Assembly (NCBI GenBank): GCA_023229425.1
Contig: JALNZG010000001.1
Location: forward strand, 186,001 to 250,000
Origin: Ignavibacteriaceae bacterium
GTDB lineage: Bacteria > Bacteroidota > Ignavibacteria > Ignavibacteriales > Ignavibacteriaceae
DNA length: 64,000 nucleotides
Reading direction: 5' to 3'
Shown: piece after piece, positions 41,883 to 50,999 of the stretch
Position numbering within the stretch: position 1 is the stretch's first letter
How the letters are laid out: every line of letters begins with the position of its first letter
Notes under the pieces: generated by a model
Told to the model about the DNA's origin: nothing
What the model saw: only the letters and a program-made list of their open reading frames with translations
Databases searched by the model: none
Translations under genes and position numbers: made by a program

Positions 41883-41965
41883 TTCGAAAACTAAATAAAT
41901 ATTGTGACCATTCTGCGCATAATATTTTTACTAACTATCTAATTCGTAATTCTCAATTCCTAATT

Positions 41966-43186
41966 TTATTCATATCGCAAAGCATCAATCGGATTTAGTG
42001 AAGAAGCTTTCCGTGCCGGATAAAAACCGAAAAAGATTCCAATCGCACCGGCAAATCCAAAAGCGATCATAATTATTTGAGGTTTTATGTAAGCCGATTG
42101 ATCCGTGTAATGATTGAGAATATAGACCATCAAAAAAGAAAACGCTACGCCGATCAATCCGCCGGTTAAACTTAATACGGTTGCTTCGGTTAAAAACTGA
42201 ACTAAAATATCAGAAGCTCTTGCGCCTACAGATAATCGAATTCCGATTTCTCTTGTTCTTTCGGTTACGGAAACCAACATGATATTCATAATACCGATGC
42301 CGCCCACGATGAGAGAAACTCCGGCAACGGAAGCCAAAAGAATAGTTAGGATACGCGATGTTGCTGTTGCCGCTTCAGAAAGATCGGATTGATCGCGGAT
42401 CGTAAAATCATCATCTTCACCTGGATTTAACTTGTGGGATTCTCTCATGATACTTTTAAGTTCGGCAATGGTAGCCGCAATTTTGTCACTCGATAACGCA
42501 CTGGCTTGTATTGAGTTGAGATGCAAATGATCTCCAGAAAGACGGTCGCCGACAGTTTTTGAAGGAGCTAAGATAATATCGTCCTGGCTTGTTCCTACTG
42601 CGGATTGCCCTTTCTCTTTAAGAACACCGATTACTTTAAATGGGACACTGCGTATTCTAATTTGCTGTCCGATAGGATCGTCATTCGGAAATAAGTTCTT
42701 TACAATTTCAGATCCGAGAACACACACTTTAGCTCTCGCCATTTCGTCTCGTTCGGTAAAAAATTCTCCGCTTTCTAATGGCCATTGACGAATCTCAAGA
42801 TAGTCCGGTGAGACACCATTTATTCTTGTAAACCAATTCCCAACTCCACCGATCACTTGTCCGCCTGACCCGACAATAGGGGAGACTCCCTTAATTAATG
42901 TTGCTTCGTTCTTAATTTTAGCCACATCATCAAAAGTGAATCTGTTAAAAGTTCCCGAACCTCTGTTAACGCCACCCGTATTGGAAGCTCCGGGAGTAAT
43001 GATTATTAAGTTAGAGCCAAGTGAGGCAATTTGTTCTTCGACTTTTTTCTGCGCGCCGTCTCCGATAGCAACCATTACAATAACAGCTGCAACTCCGATG
43101 ATAATGCCCAGTGCGGTGAGCAAACTTCTCATTCGCGATTTCATAATACTTTTTGTCGCGACCTTCAAAATAATTTTAGCTTTCAT
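41966..43186 (-). CDS. ABC transporter permease (MacB/FtsX type)
   Basis: 406 aa. N-terminal TM (SLLTALGIIIGVAAVIVMVAIG), a MacB_PCD periplasmic domain of about 210 residues, then the FtsX core with three TM segments (ILLASVAGVSLIVGGIGIMN, LTGGLIGVAFSFLMVYIL, IIMIAFGFAGAIGIFFGFYP) and the typical ending PARKASSLNPIDALRYE. In E. coli MacB the ATPase and permease are one chain; here they are separate genes 14 bp apart. With the MacA-like adaptor this forms a tripartite mechanotransmitting exporter. AAGGAAG precedes the ATG. Confidence 0.95.
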   Translation of the reverse strand: MKAKIILKVATKSIMKSRMRSLLTALGIIIGVAAVIVMVAIGDGAQKKVEEQIASLGSNLIIITPGASNTGGVNRGSGTFNRFTFDDVAKIKNEATLIKGVSPIVGSGGQVIGGVGNWFTRINGVSPDYLEIRQWPLESGEFFTERDEMARAKVCVLGSEIVKNLFPNDDPIGQQIRIRSVPFKVIGVLKEKGQSAVGTSQDDIILAPSKTVGDRLSGDHLHLNSIQASALSSDKIAATIAELKSIMRESHKLNPGEDDDFTIRDQSDLSEAATATSRILTILLASVAGVSLIVGGIGIMNIMLVSVTERTREIGIRLSVGARASDILVQFLTEATVLSLTGGLIGVAFSFLMVYILNHYTDQSAYIKPQIIMIAFGFAGAIGIFFGFYPARKASSLNPIDALRYE

Positions 43187-43200
43187 CTTTTAACTTCCTT

Positions 43201-43953
43201 TTATTCTGCAATTTCAGCTTCAGCCAAAACTCTTTTTAATTCTTCTTCAGCGTTCAAACGGTCTTTAATTAGCGCATCTTTGATAATTCTTCCATCGCGC
43301 ATCTCGATAATCCTTTTTGCGAAAGCCGCAAAATCTCTTTCGTGAGTTACCATTATGATAGTAATTCCCTCATCATTTAATTTTTGAAAGAGATTAAATA
43401 CTTCGACTGAGGTTACGCTGTCCAGATTTCCGGTCGGTTCATCCGCTAAAATCAAAGCCGGTTCGTTTACTAAAGCTCTGGCGAGCGCTACTCTTTGCTG
43501 TTGTCCGCCGGAGAGTTGACTGGGAATGTGGTGCATCCTATCTGCAAGTCCGACCCTTTTAAGAGCTTCGGTTGCTTGTTTTTTATGATTTTTTACTTTT
43601 TCAAGTCTGTCATACATTAAAGGGAGTTCTACATTTTCAAGAGCAGTTGTTCGGGGAAGTAAATTGAATCCTTGAAATACAAAACCAATTTTCTGATTTC
43701 GAATATTAGCATATTCATTCTGAGCGAGTTTACTTGTGTTTATTCCATCAAGAAAATAATCGCCGGAACTCGGCATATCCAAACATCCCAATAAATTCAT
43801 AAGTGTAGATTTGCCTGAACCGGAAGCTCCCATGATAGCAACAAACTCTCCCTTTTTGATAGTAATGTTTACGGATTTCAGCGCATGGACATCAATTTCA
43901 CCAACAAGATAAGTTTTAGTGAGATCAACGGTTTTAATTAAAATATTTTCCAA
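43201..43953 (-). CDS. ABC transporter ATPase (MacB/LolD type)
   Basis: 250 aa. Walker A GASGSGKST, Q-loop VFQGFNLLPR, signature LSGGQQQR, Walker B LILADEPTG and the switch His in MVTHE are all intact. It starts at TTG (43953) with GGAG 8 nt before it; no ATG lies nearby in frame. A C-terminal extension (KDRLNAEEELKRVLAEAEIAE) is longer than in LolD. It powers the permease encoded next. Confidence 0.95.
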   Translation of the reverse strand: MENILIKTVDLTKTYLVGEIDVHALKSVNITIKKGEFVAIMGASGSGKSTLMNLLGCLDMPSSGDYFLDGINTSKLAQNEYANIRNQKIGFVFQGFNLLPRTTALENVELPLMYDRLEKVKNHKKQATEALKRVGLADRMHHIPSQLSGGQQQRVALARALVNEPALILADEPTGNLDSVTSVEVFNLFQKLNDEGITIIMVTHERDFAAFAKRIIEMRDGRIIKDALIKDRLNAEEELKRVLAEAEIAE

Positions 43954-43968
43954 AGTTTCGTCTCCGAA

Positions 43969-45261
43969 TTAAAATGATCTTCTCATCTCACGCGATCCGC
44001 CTTGAGGAGTAGGATTAAAAGGATTAGTAGTTGTGGCTTCCGGTGCAACATCATTTTCAAGAATACCTGAAATTATTTTCATTCCTTCTTTTAAATTTCT
44101 TCCTCTAACTATTTCCGTATTTTTCCCATCTGTTAATCCAGCAAAGACTATACTCATTTGTAATTTATTGTTTTCATCAAAGTACCAGACTCTGTTCATT
44201 CCTTTTCTTCTGCCATGGTTGTTTTCTCTTCCCATCATTCCACCGCCGGATTGTCTTCCGCCGCCTTGCGCTTGCATTCTTTGTTTAACGCTATCCGGCA
44301 GGTTTGCCAATTCTTTTTCCCTGTTTTTTGTGAACTCTGCAGTCATCTCATCTGTGGGTTGAAATCTCAATGCGGAATTAGGAATGAGTAAAACATTTTC
44401 TCTAAAATCAACATAAAAATCAACCGTTGCCGTCATTCCGGGCAGAAGGAGTTTATCTTGATTCTCGGCATTTACAACTACCACATAATTAACAACGTTG
44501 GAAACGACATTCGGGTTTAATCTGATCTGCGTTACATCTCCATCAAATTTTTTATCAGAAAATGCTTGAACGGTAAATTGAACTTTTTGTCCCATCTTTA
44601 TTTGTCCGATGTCGCTTTCATCTACGTTGGTTAAAATGCGCATCGAAGAAAGGTCTTCCGCAATTGTGAAAATAGTTGGCGCTGATAAACTTGCCGCAAC
44701 TGTCTGCCCTTGTTCAACACTTCGATTTATTATTGTTCCTGAGATTGGTGAATAGAGATAGGCATATCCTAAATTTAATTTGGCTCTTTCAAGTGCGGTA
44801 ACTGCTGATTTTTGAGATGCGAGCAAGACTTGAACATTTGTCTTGGAAGCAATGAAGTCAACTTCGTTCATAAAACTTTTTTCGAAAAGCTGCTTGTTCC
44901 TTTCGTGAACCGCCACCGCCTGGTCATATTGTGCTTTGGCTCTATCAAGACTCGATTGAGCATCTCTCACTGAAGCCGCTAAAACTACAGTATCAAGAAC
45001 TGCAAGCAATTGTCCTTTTCTTACTTGACTGTTAAAGTCAACCAGCAGTCGGTCAATTTTCCCGGATACCTGCGTTCCCACATCAACTGTTTTTATCGCT
45101 TGGATCGTACCCGAGCTGCTGATGATAACATTTAAATCTCCTTTTGTTATTTCAGCAAAAGTAAATTTTGTTGTTTTTTCGTCCTCTTGAAAAAACAAAA
45201 AGTATGTAATTAATGCTAGACCGATGATAACCGGGAAAATAATGATCGCCTTTTTTTTCAT
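43969..45261 (-). CDS. MacA-like periplasmic adaptor (membrane fusion protein)
   Basis: 430 aa with one N-terminal anchor (AIIIFPVIIGLALITYFLFF). HlyD/MacA features: VDVGTQVSGKIDRLLVDFNSQVRKG split lipoyl half, a helical hairpin (about 95-160), LYSPISGTIINRSVEQGQTV as second half, and the beta-barrel. Unusual is an insertion of about 55 residues (roughly 315-370) rich in Gly, Met, Gln and Arg/His (QAQGGGRQSGGGMMGREN), placed before the final membrane-proximal domain; Met/His-rich segments can bind soft metals, but this is only suggestive. Second gene of the operon after the Spy-like protein. Confidence 0.93.
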   Translation of the reverse strand: MKKKAIIIFPVIIGLALITYFLFFQEDEKTTKFTFAEITKGDLNVIISSSGTIQAIKTVDVGTQVSGKIDRLLVDFNSQVRKGQLLAVLDTVVLAASVRDAQSSLDRAKAQYDQAVAVHERNKQLFEKSFMNEVDFIASKTNVQVLLASQKSAVTALERAKLNLGYAYLYSPISGTIINRSVEQGQTVAASLSAPTIFTIAEDLSSMRILTNVDESDIGQIKMGQKVQFTVQAFSDKKFDGDVTQIRLNPNVVSNVVNYVVVVNAENQDKLLLPGMTATVDFYVDFRENVLLIPNSALRFQPTDEMTAEFTKNREKELANLPDSVKQRMQAQGGGRQSGGGMMGRENNHGRRKGMNRVWYFDENNKLQMSIVFAGLTDGKNTEIVRGRNLKEGMKIISGILENDVAPEATTTNPFNPTPQGGSREMRRSF

Positions 45262-45305
45262 AACTGTTCTCTAATTCTCTGTGTAATTTTATTTTAAGAA
45301 AATAT

Positions 45306-45662
45306 TTATTGTGGTCTATTTCGTTTTTGTCCCTGCATCCGGTTTTTTCTTTCCTCAATCATTTTTTTGAATTCTTCTTTTTGTGCCGGTTTAAGGATTT
45401 TTGAGATCTGATCATTTGTTTCATCCATGCGTTTCATCATTTCTTCTCTCATGTTTTCCATGTCTCCTGAATTTCTCATCTCTTCCCGTTTTTGTTCTGA
45501 TTTTTTTAAGATGACATCAAGCTTTTTGGTTTGGTCATCGGTAAGTTTTAATCTTTCTTTGTACTGCTGCACTCTCTCTTCATGCGTCATTCGCCCCTGA
45601 GCGGAAATTACTGAAGAACTAACGAAAAGAATTAACGTGAAAAACAAAATCGCTTTGTACAT
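45306..45662 (-). CDS. Spy/CpxP-like periplasmic protein
   Basis: 118 aa from ATG 45662. Signal peptide (YKAILFFTLILFVSSSVISAQ) and then a small, highly charged helical protein with LTxxQ-like motifs (LKLTDDQTKKLD and LKPAQKEEFKKM). Many Met and Glu (NMREEMMKRMDE). Spy and CpxP proteins are periplasmic chaperones or stress sensors for envelope and metal stress. First gene of the operon Spy-like, MacA-like, ATPase, permease, so it likely reports or buffers the stress that the exporter relieves. Confidence 0.85.
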   Translation of the reverse strand: MYKAILFFTLILFVSSSVISAQGRMTHEERVQQYKERLKLTDDQTKKLDVILKKSEQKREEMRNSGDMENMREEMMKRMDETNDQISKILKPAQKEEFKKMIEERKNRMQGQKRNRPQ

Positions 45663-45669
45663 TTTCATT

Positions 45670-45673
45670 CTCC
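45670..45673 (-). promoter_or_regulatory. Ribosome site GGAG that decides the Spy-like start
   Basis: GGAG is only 1 nt from ATG 45668 but 7 nt from ATG 45662, so the second Met codon is the better start. Confidence 0.6.
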
Positions 45674-45897
45674 TTAATTTTAAGTGTCTTTAAAATAGAA
45701 CCTTTTTGTGAATTTGTTTGACAGAAAAGACGATACAATGGTTTAACCGGTAGGGAATTTTATATCGAAAGGAAGCTTCCTTTGACATCTGCCCAAAACC
45801 CGGCAACTATTTTTTATGGTTATCACGTTATAAACATTGACTTTAAAGAAGATTATGCGCACTATTGAATAAAGAATATTGTTGTGTGCCATTATAA

Positions 45898-46713
45898 GTG
45901 AACCCTATTGCGATGATAAAAACAGCTTTAAATATTTTAGAAGCGTTACTGATTTTCTACATAGTAGTCTGTGGACTATTTTACTTTTTTCAAGAAAAAT
46001 TACTATTCTTCCCGGAAAAATTGGACAAAGATTTCAAATTCAATTTTAACCAAAAATTCGAGGAAATAAACATTAAAACTCAAGACAACTTAGCGCTAAA
46101 CGGTCTTTTATTTAAATCTGACAGTTCAAAAGGAATAATATTTTACTTGCACGGAAACGCCGGTTCGCTATCTACTTGGGGAGAAGTTGCTAAAACTTAT
46201 ACTGACTTAAATTATGATGTTTTTATGTTGGACTACAGAGGTTTTGGAAAAAGCGAAGGAGAAATTGAAAATCAAGACCAATTATTTCAAGATCTGCAAA
46301 CAGGTTATGCTGAATTAAAGAAAAAATATGTTGAAAATAAAATTATAGTTTTAGGTTACTCAATTGGAACCGGACCTGCTGCAAAAATTGCTTCTTCAAA
46401 CAACCCGAAATTATTGATACTTCAAGCACCTTATTACAGTTTGACAGATATGATGAAACATTCTTATCCCTTTATTCCAACATTCATTTTGAGATATAAA
46501 TTTGAGACAAATAAGTTTATTAAAGAATGTAAAATGCCAATCGTTATTTTTCACGGAAATCAAGATGAAGTTATTTATTACAATTCGTCAATTAAATTAA
46601 AAGAAATTATAAAATACACTGACACACTAATTACATTAAACGGACAAGGACATAACGGAATGTCTTATAACACAGAATACAGAATGGCAATAAAAAAAAT
46701 ATTAACTCTTTAA
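45898..46713 (+). CDS. Membrane-anchored alpha/beta hydrolase (BEM46/ABHD type)
   Basis: 271 aa. An N-terminal TM segment (EALLIFYIVVCGLFYFF) is followed by the alpha/beta-hydrolase fold: oxyanion region LHGNAGS, nucleophile elbow GYSIGTG, acid GNQDEV and the final His in GQGHNG. Substrate unknown; the family includes serine esterases and lipases. Start is uncertain: GTG 45898 or ATG 45913, neither with a good ribosome site. Codon use is visibly more AT-rich than in the efflux genes upstream, so recent acquisition is possible. Confidence 0.85.
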   Translation: MNPIAMIKTALNILEALLIFYIVVCGLFYFFQEKLLFFPEKLDKDFKFNFNQKFEEINIKTQDNLALNGLLFKSDSSKGIIFYLHGNAGSLSTWGEVAKTYTDLNYDVFMLDYRGFGKSEGEIENQDQLFQDLQTGYAELKKKYVENKIIVLGYSIGTGPAAKIASSNNPKLLILQAPYYSLTDMMKHSYPFIPTFILRYKFETNKFIKECKMPIVIFHGNQDEVIYYNSSIKLKEIIKYTDTLITLNGQGHNGMSYNTEYRMAIKKILTL

Positions 46714-46849
46714 AAAACGATAATGTCATTTAGATAATTAACAACAACCATTTTTCCCAATCAAAAAAGATGATTTTGCTTAGATAAAAAAAAGTCATTG
46801 GGGTGATATGCGACCGGACAAAAATTCAAAATTACCGCTAACTTGCTTT

Positions 46850-48628
46850 TCATTTCACATTCAGATTCTTGATAAAAAACGAGGGAGTGACACCGGTATA
46901 TTTCTTGAACGCTGATATAAAAGTTATCCGGTTGTTAAACCCGACTTCTTTTGCAATTCCTTCAATTGAAAAACGCGCCGATTCTTTTTGTGAAATGATT
47001 CTAATTGAATCTTTTATGCGAAGATCATTTAGATAAGAGATAAAATTTGTATTGTAAACCTGGTTAATCGCTTTTGATAAATATGTCCGGTTACTTTCTA
47101 ATTTGGTTGCAATCTCTTCAAGTGATATTTCAGGATTTAAGTATAGCCGTTCTTCGCTCATAAGTTTTTCCAACTGAGAGATCAATTGAACGAAGTGGAT
47201 GTTTGGTGCTTTATCTTCAGCTATTGAATTAATATTTTCTATCTCAACATCACCGGGCAATTGCACATCGCTTCTATTCAAAATTTCCTCGTGAATGCCG
47301 GGATGAACGTTATACCGCCCTTCGATTTTCATTACTTCTATGTTTTTATTTATGAGCTTTTTATCGGCGTTTCTCAAACGGATTAAAATCACCAATATTA
47401 CCGCGAAAGACATAAGGATAATTATCGCAATCCCGAGTAAAAAATATTTTTCTCTTTCTAAGCTTTTAATCTTATCTAAACTCGCTTCGTTATCCTTTTC
47501 CGCTTTTATCTGAAGATAAGCGGCGGCATTAATTTTATGCGATATGGTATCATTAGACCTTTCAAACTTTTGCAGCCATAAAAATGCGTTTTTATAATCC
47601 TTCTTTTTTTCATAAACATCAGTGTATGCACGGTAGATTTCTGTTGAGGCGTTCATTGAACTATTTTCTGTATCTAATGCTGAAGCTTTATCAAGATAAT
47701 AGAGCGCCGAATCATATTTGGCTTTTGCACAGTAGAGATTCCCCTTTAATGTGTATAAACTAATTAAATATTCATTCAACTTGATTTTTTCGCATAACAA
47801 CTGCGATTTTTCATAAAACGATTCCGAGGAGGGGTAATCCTTCTGGAGGTATTTCGTGATCGCCAGTTGCAAACACGTATAAGCAATTCTAACCGAATCG
47901 TCCCTTAAAAATTTGCCCCCGGTATAAGTAAGGATATGATTAAGAGATTTTTGGAAATACTTTTCGGCTTTGTTGAAATTATTTCTCTTATTCTCTATCG
48001 CCCCCAAATTATTATTTATAACAACACATCTGAAAGTCTTCCACGAATCCGGGTCACCTTTAAGTTCTATAACTTGTTTATAACTCGCTTCAGATTTATC
48101 AAAAAGATTAGCATAGAAATAAAAATCCCCGATTCTGTGAATTATTGCAGCTTGTTCATATTTATCTTTAGCTTTTTCAATAAAAGTTCTTGCCTGGAGC
48201 AAATAAACCATTGCGGAATCATAATTGTTTTTTTCTTTGAATGCATCACTCATGTTTGCTTTTAAACTTCCCATAAGCAAATACAAGTCATACTCATAGG
48301 CTATCCGGTAAGCCTTTTTTAGAATTGCCAATTTCTTATCCGGTGAGCCGTTAAATGCCAAATAAAGAAGAGCATAACCTGCAACTTCTGCTCCATTGCG
48401 GGAGGTATAGTTGGAAGTTATTTGAACAACTTTTTCAAGTTCTTTTCTTTGAAAAGAGGTATCGCATTGAAGAAGGGGTAAAATTAATTTTGGAAAAAGC
48501 GCTTTTTGAGAATCTACTTCGGTTACGGTAAACTCATCAATCCATTTATCCACCCTTGCCTCATTTTGAGCAAAAAGATGAAAAAACGTGAGGGAAAATA
48601 TGATCGGGAATAACCTTAAAGTTTTCAA
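46850..48628 (-). CDS. Membrane-bound TPR-AraC hybrid transcription regulator
   Basis: 592 aa from TTG 48628. Signal or anchor (LFPIIFSLTFFHLFAQ), a long array of TPR-like helices (about 60-380, for example YEQAAIIHRIGDFYFYANLFDKSEA split by turns), one TM (YFLLGIAIIILMSFAVILVILI near 395-415), then a cytoplasmic part ending in an AraC-type double HTH (ISLEEIATKLESNRTYLSKAI; IEGIAKEVGFNNRITFISAF). Such TPR-TM-AraC proteins are typical of Bacteroidota and couple an extracytoplasmic signal to transcription without phosphotransfer. Possible targets are the neighbouring serine-hydrolase genes or the gene itself; the roughly 1.1-kb upstream gap is a natural place for an operator. Confidence 0.92.
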   Translation of the reverse strand: MKTLRLFPIIFSLTFFHLFAQNEARVDKWIDEFTVTEVDSQKALFPKLILPLLQCDTSFQRKELEKVVQITSNYTSRNGAEVAGYALLYLAFNGSPDKKLAILKKAYRIAYEYDLYLLMGSLKANMSDAFKEKNNYDSAMVYLLQARTFIEKAKDKYEQAAIIHRIGDFYFYANLFDKSEASYKQVIELKGDPDSWKTFRCVVINNNLGAIENKRNNFNKAEKYFQKSLNHILTYTGGKFLRDDSVRIAYTCLQLAITKYLQKDYPSSESFYEKSQLLCEKIKLNEYLISLYTLKGNLYCAKAKYDSALYYLDKASALDTENSSMNASTEIYRAYTDVYEKKKDYKNAFLWLQKFERSNDTISHKINAAAYLQIKAEKDNEASLDKIKSLEREKYFLLGIAIIILMSFAVILVILIRLRNADKKLINKNIEVMKIEGRYNVHPGIHEEILNRSDVQLPGDVEIENINSIAEDKAPNIHFVQLISQLEKLMSEERLYLNPEISLEEIATKLESNRTYLSKAINQVYNTNFISYLNDLRIKDSIRIISQKESARFSIEGIAKEVGFNNRITFISAFKKYTGVTPSFFIKNLNVK

Positions 48629-48995
48629 TTATCTTTCCATGTTTGGTCTAAAACCAACAGTTGCTAATAAACGCCACAATTGTTGCCCGAAAAATAACAA
48701 ATAACAGGTGAATTTTTTTTTACATCTGTTAAGATTCGTAAATTTTTACGTTTTTTAACAAAACAATATTTGCATTTTGAATGAGAAATCCGCCTCTTTT
48801 GCCACAAATAAGCTGATAAAAGTTAAACTTTATAAATAAGATTTTCAAACGTAAAAAACTTGTAAAGATATATCAATCCTTACAACAGAAAACAGCATTT
48901 CATTTGGGTAGTTACTACTTTTGCCTCCACAAAAAGTTAACCTTTTTAAAATTATGGATTAAAAAAAAATTAGCGGATTTGATTAAGTACCGAAA

Positions 48996-49118
48996 ATGAA
49001 GATATTATTTAACAAACTAAGAGTGTATGGATTCTCTTATTTAGAAATAATTGTTGTCTGCTACCTCCTAATAACTATGGGCATATTATTTTTTTTATTC
49101 AAGATGTTTTTTGAATGA
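48996..49118 (+). CDS. Candidate 40-aa single-TM micro-protein
   Basis: Basic start (MKILFNKLRVYGF), then a hydrophobic helix of about 22 residues (YLEIIVVCYLLITMGILFF) and a short end (KMFFE). No clear ribosome site. The charge layout suits a membrane peptide with the N-terminus inside. It is followed 31 nt later by a second such frame, which raises its credibility. Confidence 0.3.
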   Translation: MKILFNKLRVYGFSYLEIIVVCYLLITMGILFFLFKMFFE

Positions 49119-49149
49119 TAAAAATTATTAATTATTTAGGAATGAAACT

Positions 49150-49233
49150 ATGAAACACCGTCATATTGAGATACTAATTGTATCCGGACTGCTGATGCTT
49201 CTCTTTGTTTTAGTAGAAGAAGTGCTAAAATAA
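49150..49233 (+). CDS. Candidate 27-aa single-TM micro-protein
   Basis: MKHRHIEILIVSGLLMLLFV then LVEEVLK: basic head, hydrophobic core, acidic tail. AGGA lies 8 nt before the ATG. Second of two tandem hydrophobic micro-ORFs. No family can be assigned from so few residues. Confidence 0.35.
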   Translation: MKHRHIEILIVSGLLMLLFVLVEEVLK

Positions 49234-49777
49234 ATACGTTCATTTATGAACACTTTTCTTAAACGAAGAAACAAAAAGTTGTAAGTACGAACATTAAAAC
49301 CAAATAATTAGAATTGGGAGACTAACAATGACATAAAAATTGTACTTGTTATCTCCCACCACAAAATAGTTTTCCCTTATACTATGAAAACAAAATCTTT
49401 TCTTTTAATTTTTGTGTGTCAATAATACAATATAATGTAAATAAGGGAACTGGATATTAAAGTGAACTATTTACAAATAGAAATCAGAAAGTGCTTCTTC
49501 TTAAAGCCAATTTTAATTGGGTTGCCCTATCGTTTTATTGTTCTATTCCAAATCAATTTTGATTCACTCTTCATTCCAAAACTGCCCGTTTATCTTTGCA
49601 CTACCTTCTTCGAAATTTATACAAACCTTCAAAAGAAAACGATTCAAAGAATCGTAAAATCCCTTGATCATATCATTCAAAAACAAAATACAACTCTTTA
49701 CTTCCAATCAATAAATGCAGTAAATAAATTTTGAAAAATAAGGTACAAAACAAACAATAAATACAGCGGAGAAAATC

Positions 49778-50986
49778 ATGAAAAGAAACATTCTTAGTTT
49801 ACTGCAACTTATTCTATTAAGTATTTTATTCATCTCTTGTAAGGAAGAGAGTAATCCGGTGGTTACACCAACCGAGAAACAATTCAGCGCGGAAATAGAA
49901 GCCAAACTGGAAGCTGCATTAAATAAGACAATAAAAGAAAATTATATTCCGGGAGTTATTGTCGGGGTCTGGTTCCCCAATGAAGGAACATGGGTAAAAG
50001 CCAAAGGGGTTTCAAATATCACCACCAATGAACCAATGAAAGTAGAGAATCATTTCCGGATGGGGAGTGTAACAAAAACTTTTACCGGAACAGTGGTTTT
50101 GAAGTTAGTTGATCAAGGTTTGATAAACCTCGATTCATCGCTTGCGTATTACTTACCTCAATATCCATTCCCTCAGGCAAACAAAATCACGGTTCGGATG
50201 CTTGGGAACATGACCAGCGGGATTTATGATATTACCAATGACGCGAATTTTACGCAGACATATTTCTATGTTAATGGAGGGACGTATCCTTTAACCGCGG
50301 ATTCCATAGTCAAAGCAGCCCTGCAATTCCCATTGAAGTTTAATCCCGGGACAGCTTATAATTATTCTAATGCAAATACAATTCTCTTGGGTTTAATATG
50401 TGAAAAAGTTACCAATAAAAGCATCGATGTTCTTCTTGATGAAATGATATTTACACCATGCAGCTTGAACAATACTTATTGGCCTAAATCGTTCTTCCTT
50501 TCTGAACCATTTTCTCACGGGTTTAGCATATTCGCTACAACACAAGAAGTTAAAGATGTTACCTATTGGAGCCCTTCTATTTGGAATGCTGCCGGAATAT
50601 TGATAACAAATATATCTAATCTGGGAAAGTGGGCGAGACTCTTGGGGAATGGTTCGCTCTATTCTTCCGCAATGCATGCTGAAAGAATAAAATGGACGGC
50701 AGAAAGCGGTAACGCTTACGGTTTTGCAATGTATGATATTGCAGCAGGGTGGATTGGACATGATGGTTCTGTTCCCGGATTTACGACAGCATGTTTTTAT
50801 TTACCTTCAAAAGATGCTGTAATTGTAGTGCATGTTAATTCCCAAATATATGATAAGAGAACACAAGCTACACCTGCAGATGCTGTATTCATTGCTTTGG
50901 CAGAAATTTTAACGCCCCATACTACATTTGCAAAAAATAAAATTCAAACGTTGGATCAAAATGTTTTTCCAATAAAAGAGAAGTAA
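49778..50986 (+). CDS. Serine hydrolase of the beta-lactamase/DD-peptidase fold, lipoprotein (paralogue 1)
   Basis: 402 aa. Signal peptide with lipobox LFISC (C21), so anchored by lipid in the periplasm or outer membrane. Class C beta-lactamase-type motifs: SVTK with S97 and K100, YSN at 196-198 and the HxG-type GHDGSVPG. Members hydrolyse esters, peptides or D-amino-acid bonds; a true antibiotic-resistance role is not implied. CGGAG-like site before the ATG. Head of a tandem pair with the next gene, 13 bp apart, clearly made by duplication. Confidence 0.92.
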   Translation: MKRNILSLLQLILLSILFISCKEESNPVVTPTEKQFSAEIEAKLEAALNKTIKENYIPGVIVGVWFPNEGTWVKAKGVSNITTNEPMKVENHFRMGSVTKTFTGTVVLKLVDQGLINLDSSLAYYLPQYPFPQANKITVRMLGNMTSGIYDITNDANFTQTYFYVNGGTYPLTADSIVKAALQFPLKFNPGTAYNYSNANTILLGLICEKVTNKSIDVLLDEMIFTPCSLNNTYWPKSFFLSEPFSHGFSIFATTQEVKDVTYWSPSIWNAAGILITNISNLGKWARLLGNGSLYSSAMHAERIKWTAESGNAYGFAMYDIAAGWIGHDGSVPGFTTACFYLPSKDAVIVVHVNSQIYDKRTQATPADAVFIALAEILTPHTTFAKNKIQTLDQNVFPIKEK

Positions 50987-50999
50987 AAAGGAATGGACG

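Larger units (their letters stand above)
48629..49777. other. Low-GC gap of about 1.15 kb, probably regulatory, with two micro-ORFs
   Basis: Flanked by the AraC-type regulator (leftward) and the first serine hydrolase (rightward). Very AT-rich, without clear long genes. It holds two short hydrophobic open frames (48996-49118, 49150-49233) and a 90-codon frame at 49462-49734 that has no ribosome site and does not look coding. Promoters are expected but cannot be placed by eye. Confidence 0.55.

Noticed and set aside
48996..49233. Type I toxin-antitoxin pair
   Set aside because: The peptides are hydrophobic enough, but no antisense RNA promoter or tandem antitoxin structure could be recognised.
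49462..49734. 90-codon open frame
   Set aside because: GTG start without ribosome site, no domain, and composition like the surrounding AT-rich gap.
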